A stretch of 64,000 nucleotides of DNA from Paraburkholderia dioscoreae (GTDB lineage Bacteria > Pseudomonadota > Gammaproteobacteria > Burkholderiales > Burkholderiaceae), in the NCBI RefSeq assembly GCF_902459535.1, contig NZ_LR699553.1, positions 2,914,001-2,978,000 on the forward strand. Reading direction: 5' to 3'. Under the pieces are notes generated by a model. That model made no database searches. It worked only from the letters and a program-made list of their open reading frames with translations, and was not told the DNA's origin. Positions 46,797 to 55,583 of this stretch are shown here, one piece after another. The translations under genes and the position numbers were made by a program. The number at the start of each line of letters is the position of its first letter. The first letter of the stretch is position 1.

Positions 46797-48683
46797 ATGG
46801 ATCCGCGACTTCTTGGGTACTACAACGCCGAATTGCTGTTCATGCACGAACTGGCGCAGGAGTTCGCGAAAGCACATCCCAAGGTCGCGAAGCGCCTTGG
46901 CATGCAGGCGGGCGAAGTCGGCGATCCCTTCGTCGAGCGCCTGCTCCAGTCTTCGGCCTTTACGACCGCGCGCATGCAGATGCGCCTGGATCAAGCGTTC
47001 GCGGAATTCACACAGCCGCTACTGCAAACCGTCTATCCGAACTATGTCAGCCAGATTCCCTCAATGGCTGTCGCGCGCATGTTTCCGCTCGTACGGGGCA
47101 AGCAGTCCGCTAACGGAACCACGGTGCCGCGCGGCACGGCTTTCTTCTCACGCGTACCCGACGGTGAGCTGACGGCCTGTGAGTTCCGCAGCAGCCAGGA
47201 CGTAACGCTCTATCCACTGGAGATCGCGCAGGCACGGCTGACCGGCATCCCGCCGGATATCCCGGAGCTCGGCCGCTATATCACGCCAGAGGTGCAGATA
47301 CAGGGCGCGTTGCGGCTTCTTCTGCGAACGATCAATGGCGCACCGATCTCGAGCCTCGCGGGGCTCGAACGGCTGCCGGTCTGTCTCGCGGGCAACGAAG
47401 CCGCTGCTTCACACCTGTTCGAACTGATCCACGCAGCCGGCGTAGCCACCGTTATGGGCGTACCCGGCGAACTCGCGACCGGCACGCTGCATGTCGTCAC
47501 AGCTGACGCGGTCGTTCATGACGCACTGGAACCGGAACAGAGCCTGCTGCCCGCAGTCCCTCGCAAGTTTCACGGGCATAACCTGATGCAGGAGTATTTC
47601 GCCTGTCCCGCACGCTTCTGGTTTTTCACGCTCACCGGCCTCGGCAAAGGGCTATCAGCCATCGGCGGCAATGAGGCTGAAGTCATCGTGCTGCTTGACC
47701 GGTCTGTGGACGGGCTGGCGCAGACGGTCGACGCGTCGCACTTCGCGCTGTTCTGCACGCCTGTCATCAACCTGTTTCCGAGGCGCACCGAGTGGCTGGA
47801 GCTCGACGCTCAGGCAACCGGGCACCGCCTCGTGCCCGTGGCCAAATTTCCCCGCGACTACGACGTGCATTCGGTGTCGCGTGCCTGGGGGCAGGTCTCG
47901 GAAGACTCCGAAGCGCTGCGGCTCCAGCCGCTGCATGCACACTACCTGGACGACGAGAACCACGGCGGGCACCGCTTTACGATTCGTCGCGAACTGAGCC
48001 GCCCGCTCGACGAAACCCGGCACTACGGCACCCGCCGGGCGTTTACGGAAACACGCGCCTTTCTTTCGCTGGTGGATGAAAACGGACTGCCCAGTACCGA
48101 AGGCATCCGCAATATATCGCTCGAGGCGCTACTGACCAATCGTGACCTGCCATGCGTACTGCCGTGCAACGGCGTGAACGACCTGTCCGTGGCGAGTTCG
48201 ATTCCCCAAAGGAGCATCGGCCTGCTGCGCGCGCCGACAATGCCACGCCCGCCGCTCGCGTGCGGCGATCACGCGTGGCAATTGATCGGGCAACTCAGCT
48301 TCACCTACGCGGCGTTCGATAGCAGGCCGGATCATCCGTGCGCGGGCGATGGACTGCGCAAGCTGCTGGCGTTGTACCTGGGCAGCGAATCTCCCGGGTT
48401 GCGCCGTCAGGTTGCGGGGTTGGTGGGCGCAACCGCAACGCCCGTCAACCGCCGCCGGGCGCTTGACGGCCATCTCACGTTCGGCCGCGGGATCGAATGC
48501 GAGCTGACTTTCGACGAAACAGAGTTCGACGGCATGAGTCCGTACACGCTTGGACTCGTACTCGAACGCTACGTGGCACGTCATGTATCGCCTCGTTCGT
48601 TCACGACGACCGTGTTGCGCTCGAAGCAGCGCGGGCGTATCGGACACTGGCCACCGCGCTCCGGCACGCGTGACGCGGCGTGA
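46797..48683 (+). CDS. tssF: TssF, T6SS baseplate protein
   Basis: A 628-residue TssF (VasA family) baseplate subunit, full length for the family. It starts MDPRLLGYYNAELLFMHELA and contains the conserved YPNYVSQIPSMAV, PRGTAFFSRVPDGELTACEF and a C-terminal GRGIECELTFDE. TssF normally acts with TssG, TssE and TssK. Here none of these is encoded nearby and a vgrG follows directly, so it probably joins a baseplate encoded elsewhere. It appears intact. Confidence 0.92.
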   Translation: MDPRLLGYYNAELLFMHELAQEFAKAHPKVAKRLGMQAGEVGDPFVERLLQSSAFTTARMQMRLDQAFAEFTQPLLQTVYPNYVSQIPSMAVARMFPLVRGKQSANGTTVPRGTAFFSRVPDGELTACEFRSSQDVTLYPLEIAQARLTGIPPDIPELGRYITPEVQIQGALRLLLRTINGAPISSLAGLERLPVCLAGNEAAASHLFELIHAAGVATVMGVPGELATGTLHVVTADAVVHDALEPEQSLLPAVPRKFHGHNLMQEYFACPARFWFFTLTGLGKGLSAIGGNEAEVIVLLDRSVDGLAQTVDASHFALFCTPVINLFPRRTEWLELDAQATGHRLVPVAKFPRDYDVHSVSRAWGQVSEDSEALRLQPLHAHYLDDENHGGHRFTIRRELSRPLDETRHYGTRRAFTETRAFLSLVDENGLPSTEGIRNISLEALLTNRDLPCVLPCNGVNDLSVASSIPQRSIGLLRAPTMPRPPLACGDHAWQLIGQLSFTYAAFDSRPDHPCAGDGLRKLLALYLGSESPGLRRQVAGLVGATATPVNRRRALDGHLTFGRGIECELTFDETEFDGMSPYTLGLVLERYVARHVSPRSFTTTVLRSKQRGRIGHWPPRSGTRDAA

Positions 48684-48745
48684 CGACCTCGTCTCACCGC
48701 GCCTGACTGACCTCGCACATGAGTTGCTGATGATTGGAGTCGCTG

Positions 48746-51505
48746 ATGTCCTGGTTTAAACAGCCGCGCACGCTGGAAGTTACCGGCAAGGCGCTGCCGC
48801 AATGGGCGGGCGGACCGCTGTTCGTCGTCTGCCGGCTGTCGGGAAAGGAGAAGCTCGGCCGTCTGTATGACTACGACGTCGACGTGAGCACCATCGATGA
48901 CGCGGCGCTCAGCGTTATCGAGGCGCAGCAGTTGGTCGATGTCGATGCGCTGATCGGCAAGGAAATCACCGTCCGCATCGCCATCGAAGGCAGCGGGACT
49001 GCGGAGCCAGGCCGCACGGGCGGGGCGGAAAACTTCGGCGCGCACGTGCGCAAGCTGACAGGCCTGATCGTTTCGGCGCAGTGCGTCGGCGCGGATGACC
49101 GGCGTGCGTTCTACCGGCTCAGGATTCGCCCCTGGCTATATCTCGCCACGTTGAACCGAGACAGCCGGGTCATGCAAAACAAGGACGTGACAGAGATAAC
49201 ACGGGAGGTACTGCTGAAATACCCGTACCCGTTCGACATGCGTCTGGCCGGTCCCGGCGCGGCGCGGCGCCCCTACCCGAAGCGCGAATATCAGCGACAG
49301 TGGTGGGAGTCGGATTTCGCATGGCTGTCGCGCTTGTGGCAGGAATGGGGCATCACGTTCTTCTTCAGCGAGAGCACTCTGGTTCTGTGCGACTCACCCG
49401 GCGGCTATAAGAAACACCCGGCCGCCTACCAGACGCTGCGCTTTCTCGACCGCGACGGCCAGCGCATCGACGAAGAACATGTCCACGCCTTTCGCATCGC
49501 CCGGCAACTTACAACGGGCCAGGTGACGCTGGTCGACTACGACTACACGCAGTCGCTTGCCGACCTTGCGGTTGACGAGGCGAACCCTAGCCAGCGCTCA
49601 TTCGACAACGCCGAGGAATACGCGTGGGGCGACTATTCGCAGCCGATGGAAGGACCGAACGGCGTCAATCCTTCGTGGCGGAACGATCCCGACTTCGACA
49701 GCAGGCACCTCGCGCGCGTGAAAGTCGAGGCGCACCGTTCGAAGAGCCTGCGCGCGAAAGGCAAAGGCAACCTGCGCGGACTGATGACGGGCTATACGTT
49801 TGCGCTCGAACGCTATCCGCTGACGCCCGGCAACGGCGAGTATCTGGTCGTGTCGACCGACACCAAGATCGTCAACAACGACACTGTCACCCAGCACGGC
49901 GGCTTAATCCGCCAGTACCACTGCGATACGAGGTTTACGGCAGTACCCGCCGCGACGTTCTTCCGTACGCCGCAAAAAGCGCGGAAGCCCCGCGCCTATG
50001 CCGAGGCGGCCATCATCACGGGTTATGGGGAGGAACCAACCTTCTGTGACCAGTATGGGCGCGTCAAAGCTCATTTCGTCTGGGACAGGATCGGTGCGAA
50101 AAACCAGGACGCAAGCTGCTGGCTACGGGTCGCGTCGCCGTGGCATGGCGCCGAACACGGCGCCATGTGGCTGCCACGCGTCGGACATCATGTACTGGTG
50201 GGCTACTACGACAGCGACCCGGACCGGCCCTACATCATGTCCGAGCACACGACCGAGTTGCATCAGGCGCCGTGGGCCTTGCCGAAGAACGACGCGCTGT
50301 CGGGCTGGCGCAGCCAGGAACTGAAAGGCCAGTCGGCGAACAGTGTCGTGACGGACGACACGCCCGGACAGTTGCAGGTTCAGGTGGCAAGCGACCACGC
50401 GCAGTCGCGGCTCGTGCTTGGCTATAACACGCGCATCGACGGACATGAAGGACGCGACAACGCGCGCGGTGAAGGCTTCGAACTGGCAACCGAAGCACAT
50501 GGCGTCGTGCGTGCAAATCGGGGCATCCTGGTGACGACCGAAACGCGAGCCGGAGCAATGTCGCCCGTCAAGGACATGGGTGAGACCGTACAACGCCTGA
50601 CGCAGGCGCGCGAGCAGCATGAAGACCTCGCGCAGCTTGCGCAGCGGCACAACGCGCAACCCGCTGAAGCGAACCAGAACGACGCGACCGGCGCGATCGG
50701 CACACAGAACAACGCGATCAAAGGCGGTACAAGGATCCGCGAAAATCCGTCGCCGGAAATGACCCGTCCCGACCTGCTAATGGCAAGCAGCGCGGGCATC
50801 GCGACCTCGGCAGCCGACAATACGCACATGGCAAGCGCGAATGATCACGCAGTCACGGCGGGCCGCGATGTGAGCGTGTCGTCGGGGCGGTCGTTACTCG
50901 CCTCGGTGCGCGGCGCGATCTCCCTGTTCGCTTACCACCTGGGCATGAAGCTGATCGCGGCGAAAGGCAGGATAGACATCCAGGCGCAAAGCGATGAGCT
51001 GGCGCTTGCGGCGCTCAAGGACGTTACCGTTAGCAGCGCGGACGGCAAGATCATCCTCACCGCATCGAAGGAAGTCTGGATTGGCGCCGGCGGTTCGTAC
51101 ATTCAGATCAACGCAGGCGGCATTATCAACGGCTCACCCGGGCCGATTCTCGAAAAGACCCCTTCCTGGGAAAAACCGGACGCATCGTCGATGCGCGCGC
51201 CACTGCCAGTCCTTCCGCTCGCCCCGCTCGCTCAGAATCCGACCGACATTTATACGCAGATGTTCGACGTCGGTACCGTTGTCAGGAATCGTGGCATCGG
51301 CCCCAAACTGGCTGACCGTCCCTATCGCATTTATCTACCGGACGGCACGATCCAGCAGCAAGGCATGCTGACGGACGGGGCCACGCTGGCCGTTACCACG
51401 TCGGTATCGACCAAGGTGAAGTGCGAAGTCGGCGCGGGCGACTGGCGCATCGCGGAGGACGCTTACGACCACGGCGAGTCCGACGGTAGCGACACGTCTG
51501 CGTGA
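48746..51505 (+). CDS. vgrG: VgrG (TssI), T6SS spike protein
   Basis: A 919-residue VgrG. The gp27-like part (about 1-370) contains YRLRIRPWLYLATLNRDSR and QWWESDFAWLSRLWQEWGI. The gp5-like OB region carries DQYGRVKAHFVWDR and WHGAEHGAMWLPRVGHHVLV. A DUF2345 beta-helix region runs from about 680 to 830 (VTVSSADGKIILTASKEVWI). The last 80 residues (839-919, from MFDVGTVVRN) form an extra beta-type extension that may load the next gene's product. GGAG lies seven bases before the ATG. It starts 62 bases after tssF. Confidence 0.96.
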   Translation: MSWFKQPRTLEVTGKALPQWAGGPLFVVCRLSGKEKLGRLYDYDVDVSTIDDAALSVIEAQQLVDVDALIGKEITVRIAIEGSGTAEPGRTGGAENFGAHVRKLTGLIVSAQCVGADDRRAFYRLRIRPWLYLATLNRDSRVMQNKDVTEITREVLLKYPYPFDMRLAGPGAARRPYPKREYQRQWWESDFAWLSRLWQEWGITFFFSESTLVLCDSPGGYKKHPAAYQTLRFLDRDGQRIDEEHVHAFRIARQLTTGQVTLVDYDYTQSLADLAVDEANPSQRSFDNAEEYAWGDYSQPMEGPNGVNPSWRNDPDFDSRHLARVKVEAHRSKSLRAKGKGNLRGLMTGYTFALERYPLTPGNGEYLVVSTDTKIVNNDTVTQHGGLIRQYHCDTRFTAVPAATFFRTPQKARKPRAYAEAAIITGYGEEPTFCDQYGRVKAHFVWDRIGAKNQDASCWLRVASPWHGAEHGAMWLPRVGHHVLVGYYDSDPDRPYIMSEHTTELHQAPWALPKNDALSGWRSQELKGQSANSVVTDDTPGQLQVQVASDHAQSRLVLGYNTRIDGHEGRDNARGEGFELATEAHGVVRANRGILVTTETRAGAMSPVKDMGETVQRLTQAREQHEDLAQLAQRHNAQPAEANQNDATGAIGTQNNAIKGGTRIRENPSPEMTRPDLLMASSAGIATSAADNTHMASANDHAVTAGRDVSVSSGRSLLASVRGAISLFAYHLGMKLIAAKGRIDIQAQSDELALAALKDVTVSSADGKIILTASKEVWIGAGGSYIQINAGGIINGSPGPILEKTPSWEKPDASSMRAPLPVLPLAPLAQNPTDIYTQMFDVGTVVRNRGIGPKLADRPYRIYLPDGTIQQQGMLTDGATLAVTTSVSTKVKCEVGAGDWRIAEDAYDHGESDGSDTSA

Positions 51506-51542
51506 GCGCGCATGCAAACGCAGAACGAACTGACTAGAACCT

Positions 51543-52928
51543 ATGGCCCATCACCAGCATCCAGCAAGCCAGCCGAAGGCATCGGCCGCCCCTTACGTGC
51601 AAGTTACCCTCGTCTTTCGCGATGTTCTGCAAAAACCCATTGAAGGGCTGTCAGTCCAGATCAAGGCCGGTACGGGCGCGCAGCCCGCTCCCCAATGGAC
51701 GACAGGAGCGGGCACAGACGCCGACACCGCATCCGCACCGGCCGTTCCCCTCGCACCCGTCTCTACGGCGCCGCCGCCCGCGGTTGCGAACAGCATTCAG
51801 GCAACAACGGACAAAGACGGCTATGCGGTCACGATTCGCAATGCCGCACGCAACCAGCAGATTGATGTGCTCGTGAAGAACCGTCGCGGCGAATTCGTCT
51901 GGAAGGCAACGGTTACGCCGAAGAAGGACATCAGCGTATTCACGGTCACGAGCCCTGAGTACCACCTGGAAGCCACGACGAAGCTGACGCCCAAAGAGGA
52001 ATTTGAGCAGGATCTGAATCTTCCCTTCGTCAAACCAGGTGAAGTCATGACGATCGAGCGGCTCGTGAAAGAGTTCGGGCCGTATATTGGGTGGTCGCAG
52101 AAAGTCACCGAGCAGGGCAAGGTTAAAAAGGATACCCCGACTCGCCATAAGGAAACCACTGTCGACGACAAGACGAAAAAGAAAAAGACGACCGTGACCA
52201 TCGAACACCACTACAAGGTTGTCGATACTGGCAAGCCGGCCACTGTCGCATTCAACGTACTCGGTTCAAAGCTCAACTATCCCAAAACGCTGGAGATAAG
52301 CGAAAGGAAATACGCCGAAGCCGCGAAGGCTCTCGGTTGTGAGGCGGCGGCCATCAAGGCAGTCGCGATGACCGAAAGCCAAGGGGCAGGGTTTTGCGAC
52401 AACGGATTACCTAAAATTCTCTACGAACGCCACGTCTTTTTTCGATCTCTCCTGCCAAAGGACAAGCAAAATGAAAAGACGAGTTTATTAAAGAAGGAAG
52501 CCAATCCCTTCCCCGCATTTCCTAATCTTTGTCTGCCCATTCCAGGAGGATATACGGCTGGGGAAACTGACGACCGTGGCTGGTCGCATAGCGACGAGAA
52601 GGTAATGCATCAATATGAACGCTTTATTCAGGCATGCGCTTTGAATCGTGACGCCGCGATAATGGCATGTTCATGGGGAGCTTTTCAGGTACTGGCCTTT
52701 TTCTACAAAGAATTGGGGTACACAAGTCCCACGGAATTGGCCAACCTCGCCATGCAGGGCGTTGATGAGCAATTCGATCTTTTTATTGCCTACGTCAACA
52801 TGAACGATTCAGCCAAAAAGGCCCTGAAAAAGAAGGACTGGAAGTCTTTTGCATATTATTATAATGGCCACAGCTATCCTAAAAAATATCCGGATAAGAT
52901 GAGCAAATTTTATGAAAAATTCAAATAG
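51543..52928 (+). CDS. Muramidase-type T6SS effector
   Basis: A 461-residue protein encoded 37 bases after vgrG. The N-terminal part (about 15-140) is a beta-sandwich-like carrier (VTLVFRDVLQKPIEGLSVQI), seen in some VgrG-linked effectors. The C-terminal part (about 255-461) matches the N-acetylmuramidase family (DUF3380, PF11860): AVAMTESQGAGF with candidate catalytic Glu278, then GLPKILYERHVFFR and MACSWGAFQVLAFFYKELGY. No signal peptide is present, which fits delivery by T6SS to another cell's periplasm. The last part of the gene is less GC-rich than the chromosome. The start has weak upstream signals. Confidence 0.85.
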   Translation: MAHHQHPASQPKASAAPYVQVTLVFRDVLQKPIEGLSVQIKAGTGAQPAPQWTTGAGTDADTASAPAVPLAPVSTAPPPAVANSIQATTDKDGYAVTIRNAARNQQIDVLVKNRRGEFVWKATVTPKKDISVFTVTSPEYHLEATTKLTPKEEFEQDLNLPFVKPGEVMTIERLVKEFGPYIGWSQKVTEQGKVKKDTPTRHKETTVDDKTKKKKTTVTIEHHYKVVDTGKPATVAFNVLGSKLNYPKTLEISERKYAEAAKALGCEAAAIKAVAMTESQGAGFCDNGLPKILYERHVFFRSLLPKDKQNEKTSLLKKEANPFPAFPNLCLPIPGGYTAGETDDRGWSHSDEKVMHQYERFIQACALNRDAAIMACSWGAFQVLAFFYKELGYTSPTELANLAMQGVDEQFDLFIAYVNMNDSAKKALKKKDWKSFAYYYNGHSYPKKYPDKMSKFYEKFK

Positions 52929-53658
52929 AATATTTTTTAGATTTATTACACTCTGCCTCATTATGCCTTTCTGCCGGATGGCAACAGCAGGTGTCGCGAC
53001 AACATACGACGAACTGAATTTAGTAACATATCAGTCGGGACAGGATATCGTCGGTTATTACCGCGCTCACGAGCCTCCATTCTCGTGCGAGTTCCTGTTT
53101 ATGGCGAATCGGGATCATGGAGTAAAAAGTGCGGACGGAACAGAGGCGTTGCAAATGAAAACGTTCGATTTCGTTCCTTATAAAAATACCTTCTCTTATG
53201 CTCAGCGTGACCCACGGGCAGAAATCGGCGGAACGCTATACCTGCGCGACAATGAAATCGCCCTGAAAACAGATCATCCACACGGAGGATGTCAGAGTGC
53301 AGCGGGATTATTCAACGCGGCGCCCGGAGAACGCGGGGGAAGTCAATATTCGGCGACCAAACGGTTCGACGCGGTCGGCATCGCCGTTTCCGTCGAGAAA
53401 TCCTATTTTTATGAAAAACCGGGTATTGGCAGACGGCGACAATATATATTGCCAGGAGATCTTGTCACACTACTTAGCCGACGCAATGGTTATTCGTATG
53501 CGCGGTACGTTAATCCCGATATGGCGATTGATGAAACAGACTCCCGCAAGGTCGTATCAGGATGGCTTCGCAACAGCGATCTGGCCAACCCCTTCCCTGC
53601 TTCTCCGGCAATCGAGTTGATGCGGAGTAGCAAGAAAGAGCGGCGAGATAATGACTGA
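52912..53658 (+). CDS. Candidate periplasmic immunity protein
   Basis: A 248-residue protein overlapping the effector gene by 17 bases. Residues 1-26 are a signal peptide (FFRFITLCLIMPF, cleavage after MATA), so it would be exported to the periplasm where a muramidase toxin would act. No known family is recognised. The gene is clearly richer in A/T than the core genes. Position, overlap and export fit the immunity role, which is inference; it does not resemble known Tai or Tsi proteins that I can recall. Confidence 0.72.
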   Translation: MKNSNRIFFRFITLCLIMPFCRMATAGVATTYDELNLVTYQSGQDIVGYYRAHEPPFSCEFLFMANRDHGVKSADGTEALQMKTFDFVPYKNTFSYAQRDPRAEIGGTLYLRDNEIALKTDHPHGGCQSAAGLFNAAPGERGGSQYSATKRFDAVGIAVSVEKSYFYEKPGIGRRRQYILPGDLVTLLSRRNGYSYARYVNPDMAIDETDSRKVVSGWLRNSDLANPFPASPAIELMRSSKKERRDND

Positions 53659-54194
53659 TTCGGTCCGGCTCGGATGGCGCCATCGTGGGTTCAGTGCACA
53701 CCTCGGCATTTTTTAGAAATTTCGCATCTGTCATGATGAATTGGCCAAAAAAAGCTTTGATTGCCTTGCGTGCGGGGCAGCGGTTCGACCTGCCCCGCAC
53801 GCCTGTCAGACAACCCGTCAGACGAGCCGCGTCAGACTTGAAACATCGGTGTTGCTGACGCGTGGCGCGCCAATGTTTTACCGAACCCAGGGGCATGCTC
53901 TCGTTGCAAGCTTCACGCTCTGTCGAGCCCGCGAGCCATGCGACCGAACAGCAGAAACGTCGCGAACAAAGGGCAGCCGCAGCCGATTCATGGAAGTATC
54001 GCGGAGGGGTTTCGCAGACACGCTGGAATTGAGAGAGGCACTAACCGGCGACGCGACAAACGAAGCAAGACAAATCTTTGCGACGCTAACAGGACCGATC
54101 GAACTGGAACAGAGGGAAGGCGCTCACTTCGCGCCTTATGACGACATTTCCGAACGGCTGCTCGTCTGTGCTGCCGGAAATGTGTCTTTTGTGT
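53659..54194. other. Right boundary region of the T6SS island, with a long hairpin
   Basis: About 535 bases without a supported gene. A perfect 13-bp stem GCGTGCGGGGCAG/CTGCCCCGCACGC at 53768-53802 is the strongest feature, without a T run. GTCAGAC then occurs three times at 53805, 53817 and 53831. A frame reading into the tRNA on the wrong strand (end FEPTTFGL) is spurious. Confidence 0.6.
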
Positions 54195-54271
<77 letters not shown>

Positions 54272-54349
54272 TCAGAGAAAACGGATTGTATAGAGATGTT
54301 CGCAATACGTCAAACAGTCGCACGAATTATTTCGCGCTCGTGAAATGAC

Positions 54350-54637
54350 TCAAAGATCCTGGACCGTTGCGCCTTCCACTTTACCGTCGATGATATCCGC
54401 GCCGTACTGGCTCGCGCTGCGTTTAGCCACGCCGAAATCGGAGAACGTGGCCGGCAGCACGAGACGAAACACGCGGCTCGCCGTCGAGCCGCTGATCGCG
54501 CCAGGCCGGCAGACGCGCACCGCGACGTCGTAACCTTCGGCGTGACGCTTGTGGCCGTCGAATTTGTCGAACGTCCGCGAAAACACTAGCGGGTGCACTT
54601 CGAAGTCCTTATAAAGTGCTGGGTAAAGTTCAGCCAT
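54350..54637 (-). CDS. Small conserved-type hypothetical protein
   Basis: A 95-residue soluble protein starting MAELYPALYKDFEVHPLVFS, with no signal peptide. GGGGAGG lies just upstream of the ATG at 54637, a strong ribosome site. It is basic and without recognised motifs; I infer no function. It is divergent from xthA, with 169 bases between the starts. Confidence 0.8.
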   Translation of the reverse strand: MAELYPALYKDFEVHPLVFSRTFDKFDGHKRHAEGYDVAVRVCRPGAISGSTASRVFRLVLPATFSDFGVAKRSASQYGADIIDGKVEGATVQDL

Positions 54638-54806
54638 GATGCCTCCCCGATGCGCAAGAGTGCGAGTGTGTGTGATCCCACTATACGCCGCGGCACGAGC
54701 GATCCGCCCTTTTATTTTCTATGCCGCGGCGGGGCCATTTTCACGGCCCCTCTTTCGCGCGATAAGATGCGGGACTATTGGAATTACGCAAGCTGGAGAG
54801 AATGCC

Positions 54807-55583
54807 ATGAAAATTGCCACCTGGAACGTCAACTCCCTCAAAGTCCGCCAGCAACATGTGATCGACTGGCTCGAAACCACCGGCACCGATGTACTGTGCC
54901 TCCAGGAATTGAAGCTGCCGGACGAAAAATTCCCGCGCGCCGAACTCGCGGAGAAAGGCTACCGGAGTTGGTTCGCGGGGCAGAAGACCTATAACGGCGT
55001 CGGCATTCTGGTGCGCGACGGCCTGACGGTCGATGAAAGCAGCATCGTGCGCAACATTCCCGGCTTCGAAGATCCGCAGCAGCGCGTGATTGCCGCGACC
55101 ATCGAAGACACGCGCGTTATCTCCGCCTATTTTCCGAACGGCCAGGCGCCGGGCACCGACAAGTTCGCGTACAAGCTGCGCTGGCTCGCCGCGCTGCACG
55201 ACTGGATCGCGAGCGAGATGGCGTTGCACCCGAAGCTCGCGCTGCTGGGCGACTACAACATCGCGCCGGAAGATCGCGACGTGCACGACCCGAAAGCGTG
55301 GGAAGGCCAGAATCTGGTGTCGCCCGAAGAACGCGCCGAGTTCGTGCGGCTGATCGGACTCGGCCTCGTCGACGCGTTCCGCCGGTTCGAGCAGCCGGAG
55401 AAGATCTACTCGTGGTGGGACTACCGGATGATGGCGTTCCGCCGCAACGCCGGGCTGCGCATCGATCACATTCTGCTGTCGAAAGCGCTGGCCGAAGTGT
55501 GCTCTTCGTGCGACATCGACAAGGTGCCGCGCAAATGGGATCAGCCGTCGGACCACGCGCCGGTCGTCGCGCAACTGGGCTGA
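54807..55583 (+). CDS. xthA: Exodeoxyribonuclease III
   Basis: A 258-residue AP-endonuclease/exonuclease III of base-excision repair. Family motifs are MKIATWNVNSLKVR, CLQELKLPDEKFP with metal Glu, LLGDYNIAPEDRDVHD and the C-terminal SDHAPVVAQL. GGAGAGA precedes the ATG at 54807. The 3' end overlaps the convergent prolyl oligopeptidase gene by 43 bases. Confidence 0.96.
   Translation: MKIATWNVNSLKVRQQHVIDWLETTGTDVLCLQELKLPDEKFPRAELAEKGYRSWFAGQKTYNGVGILVRDGLTVDESSIVRNIPGFEDPQQRVIAATIEDTRVISAYFPNGQAPGTDKFAYKLRWLAALHDWIASEMALHPKLALLGDYNIAPEDRDVHDPKAWEGQNLVSPEERAEFVRLIGLGLVDAFRRFEQPEKIYSWWDYRMMAFRRNAGLRIDHILLSKALAEVCSSCDIDKVPRKWDQPSDHAPVVAQLG

Noticed and set aside
46406..46800. A second copy of the tRNA-fMet 3' end as left attachment site
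   Set aside because: I compared the T-arm and acceptor sequence by eye with this region and found no convincing copy.
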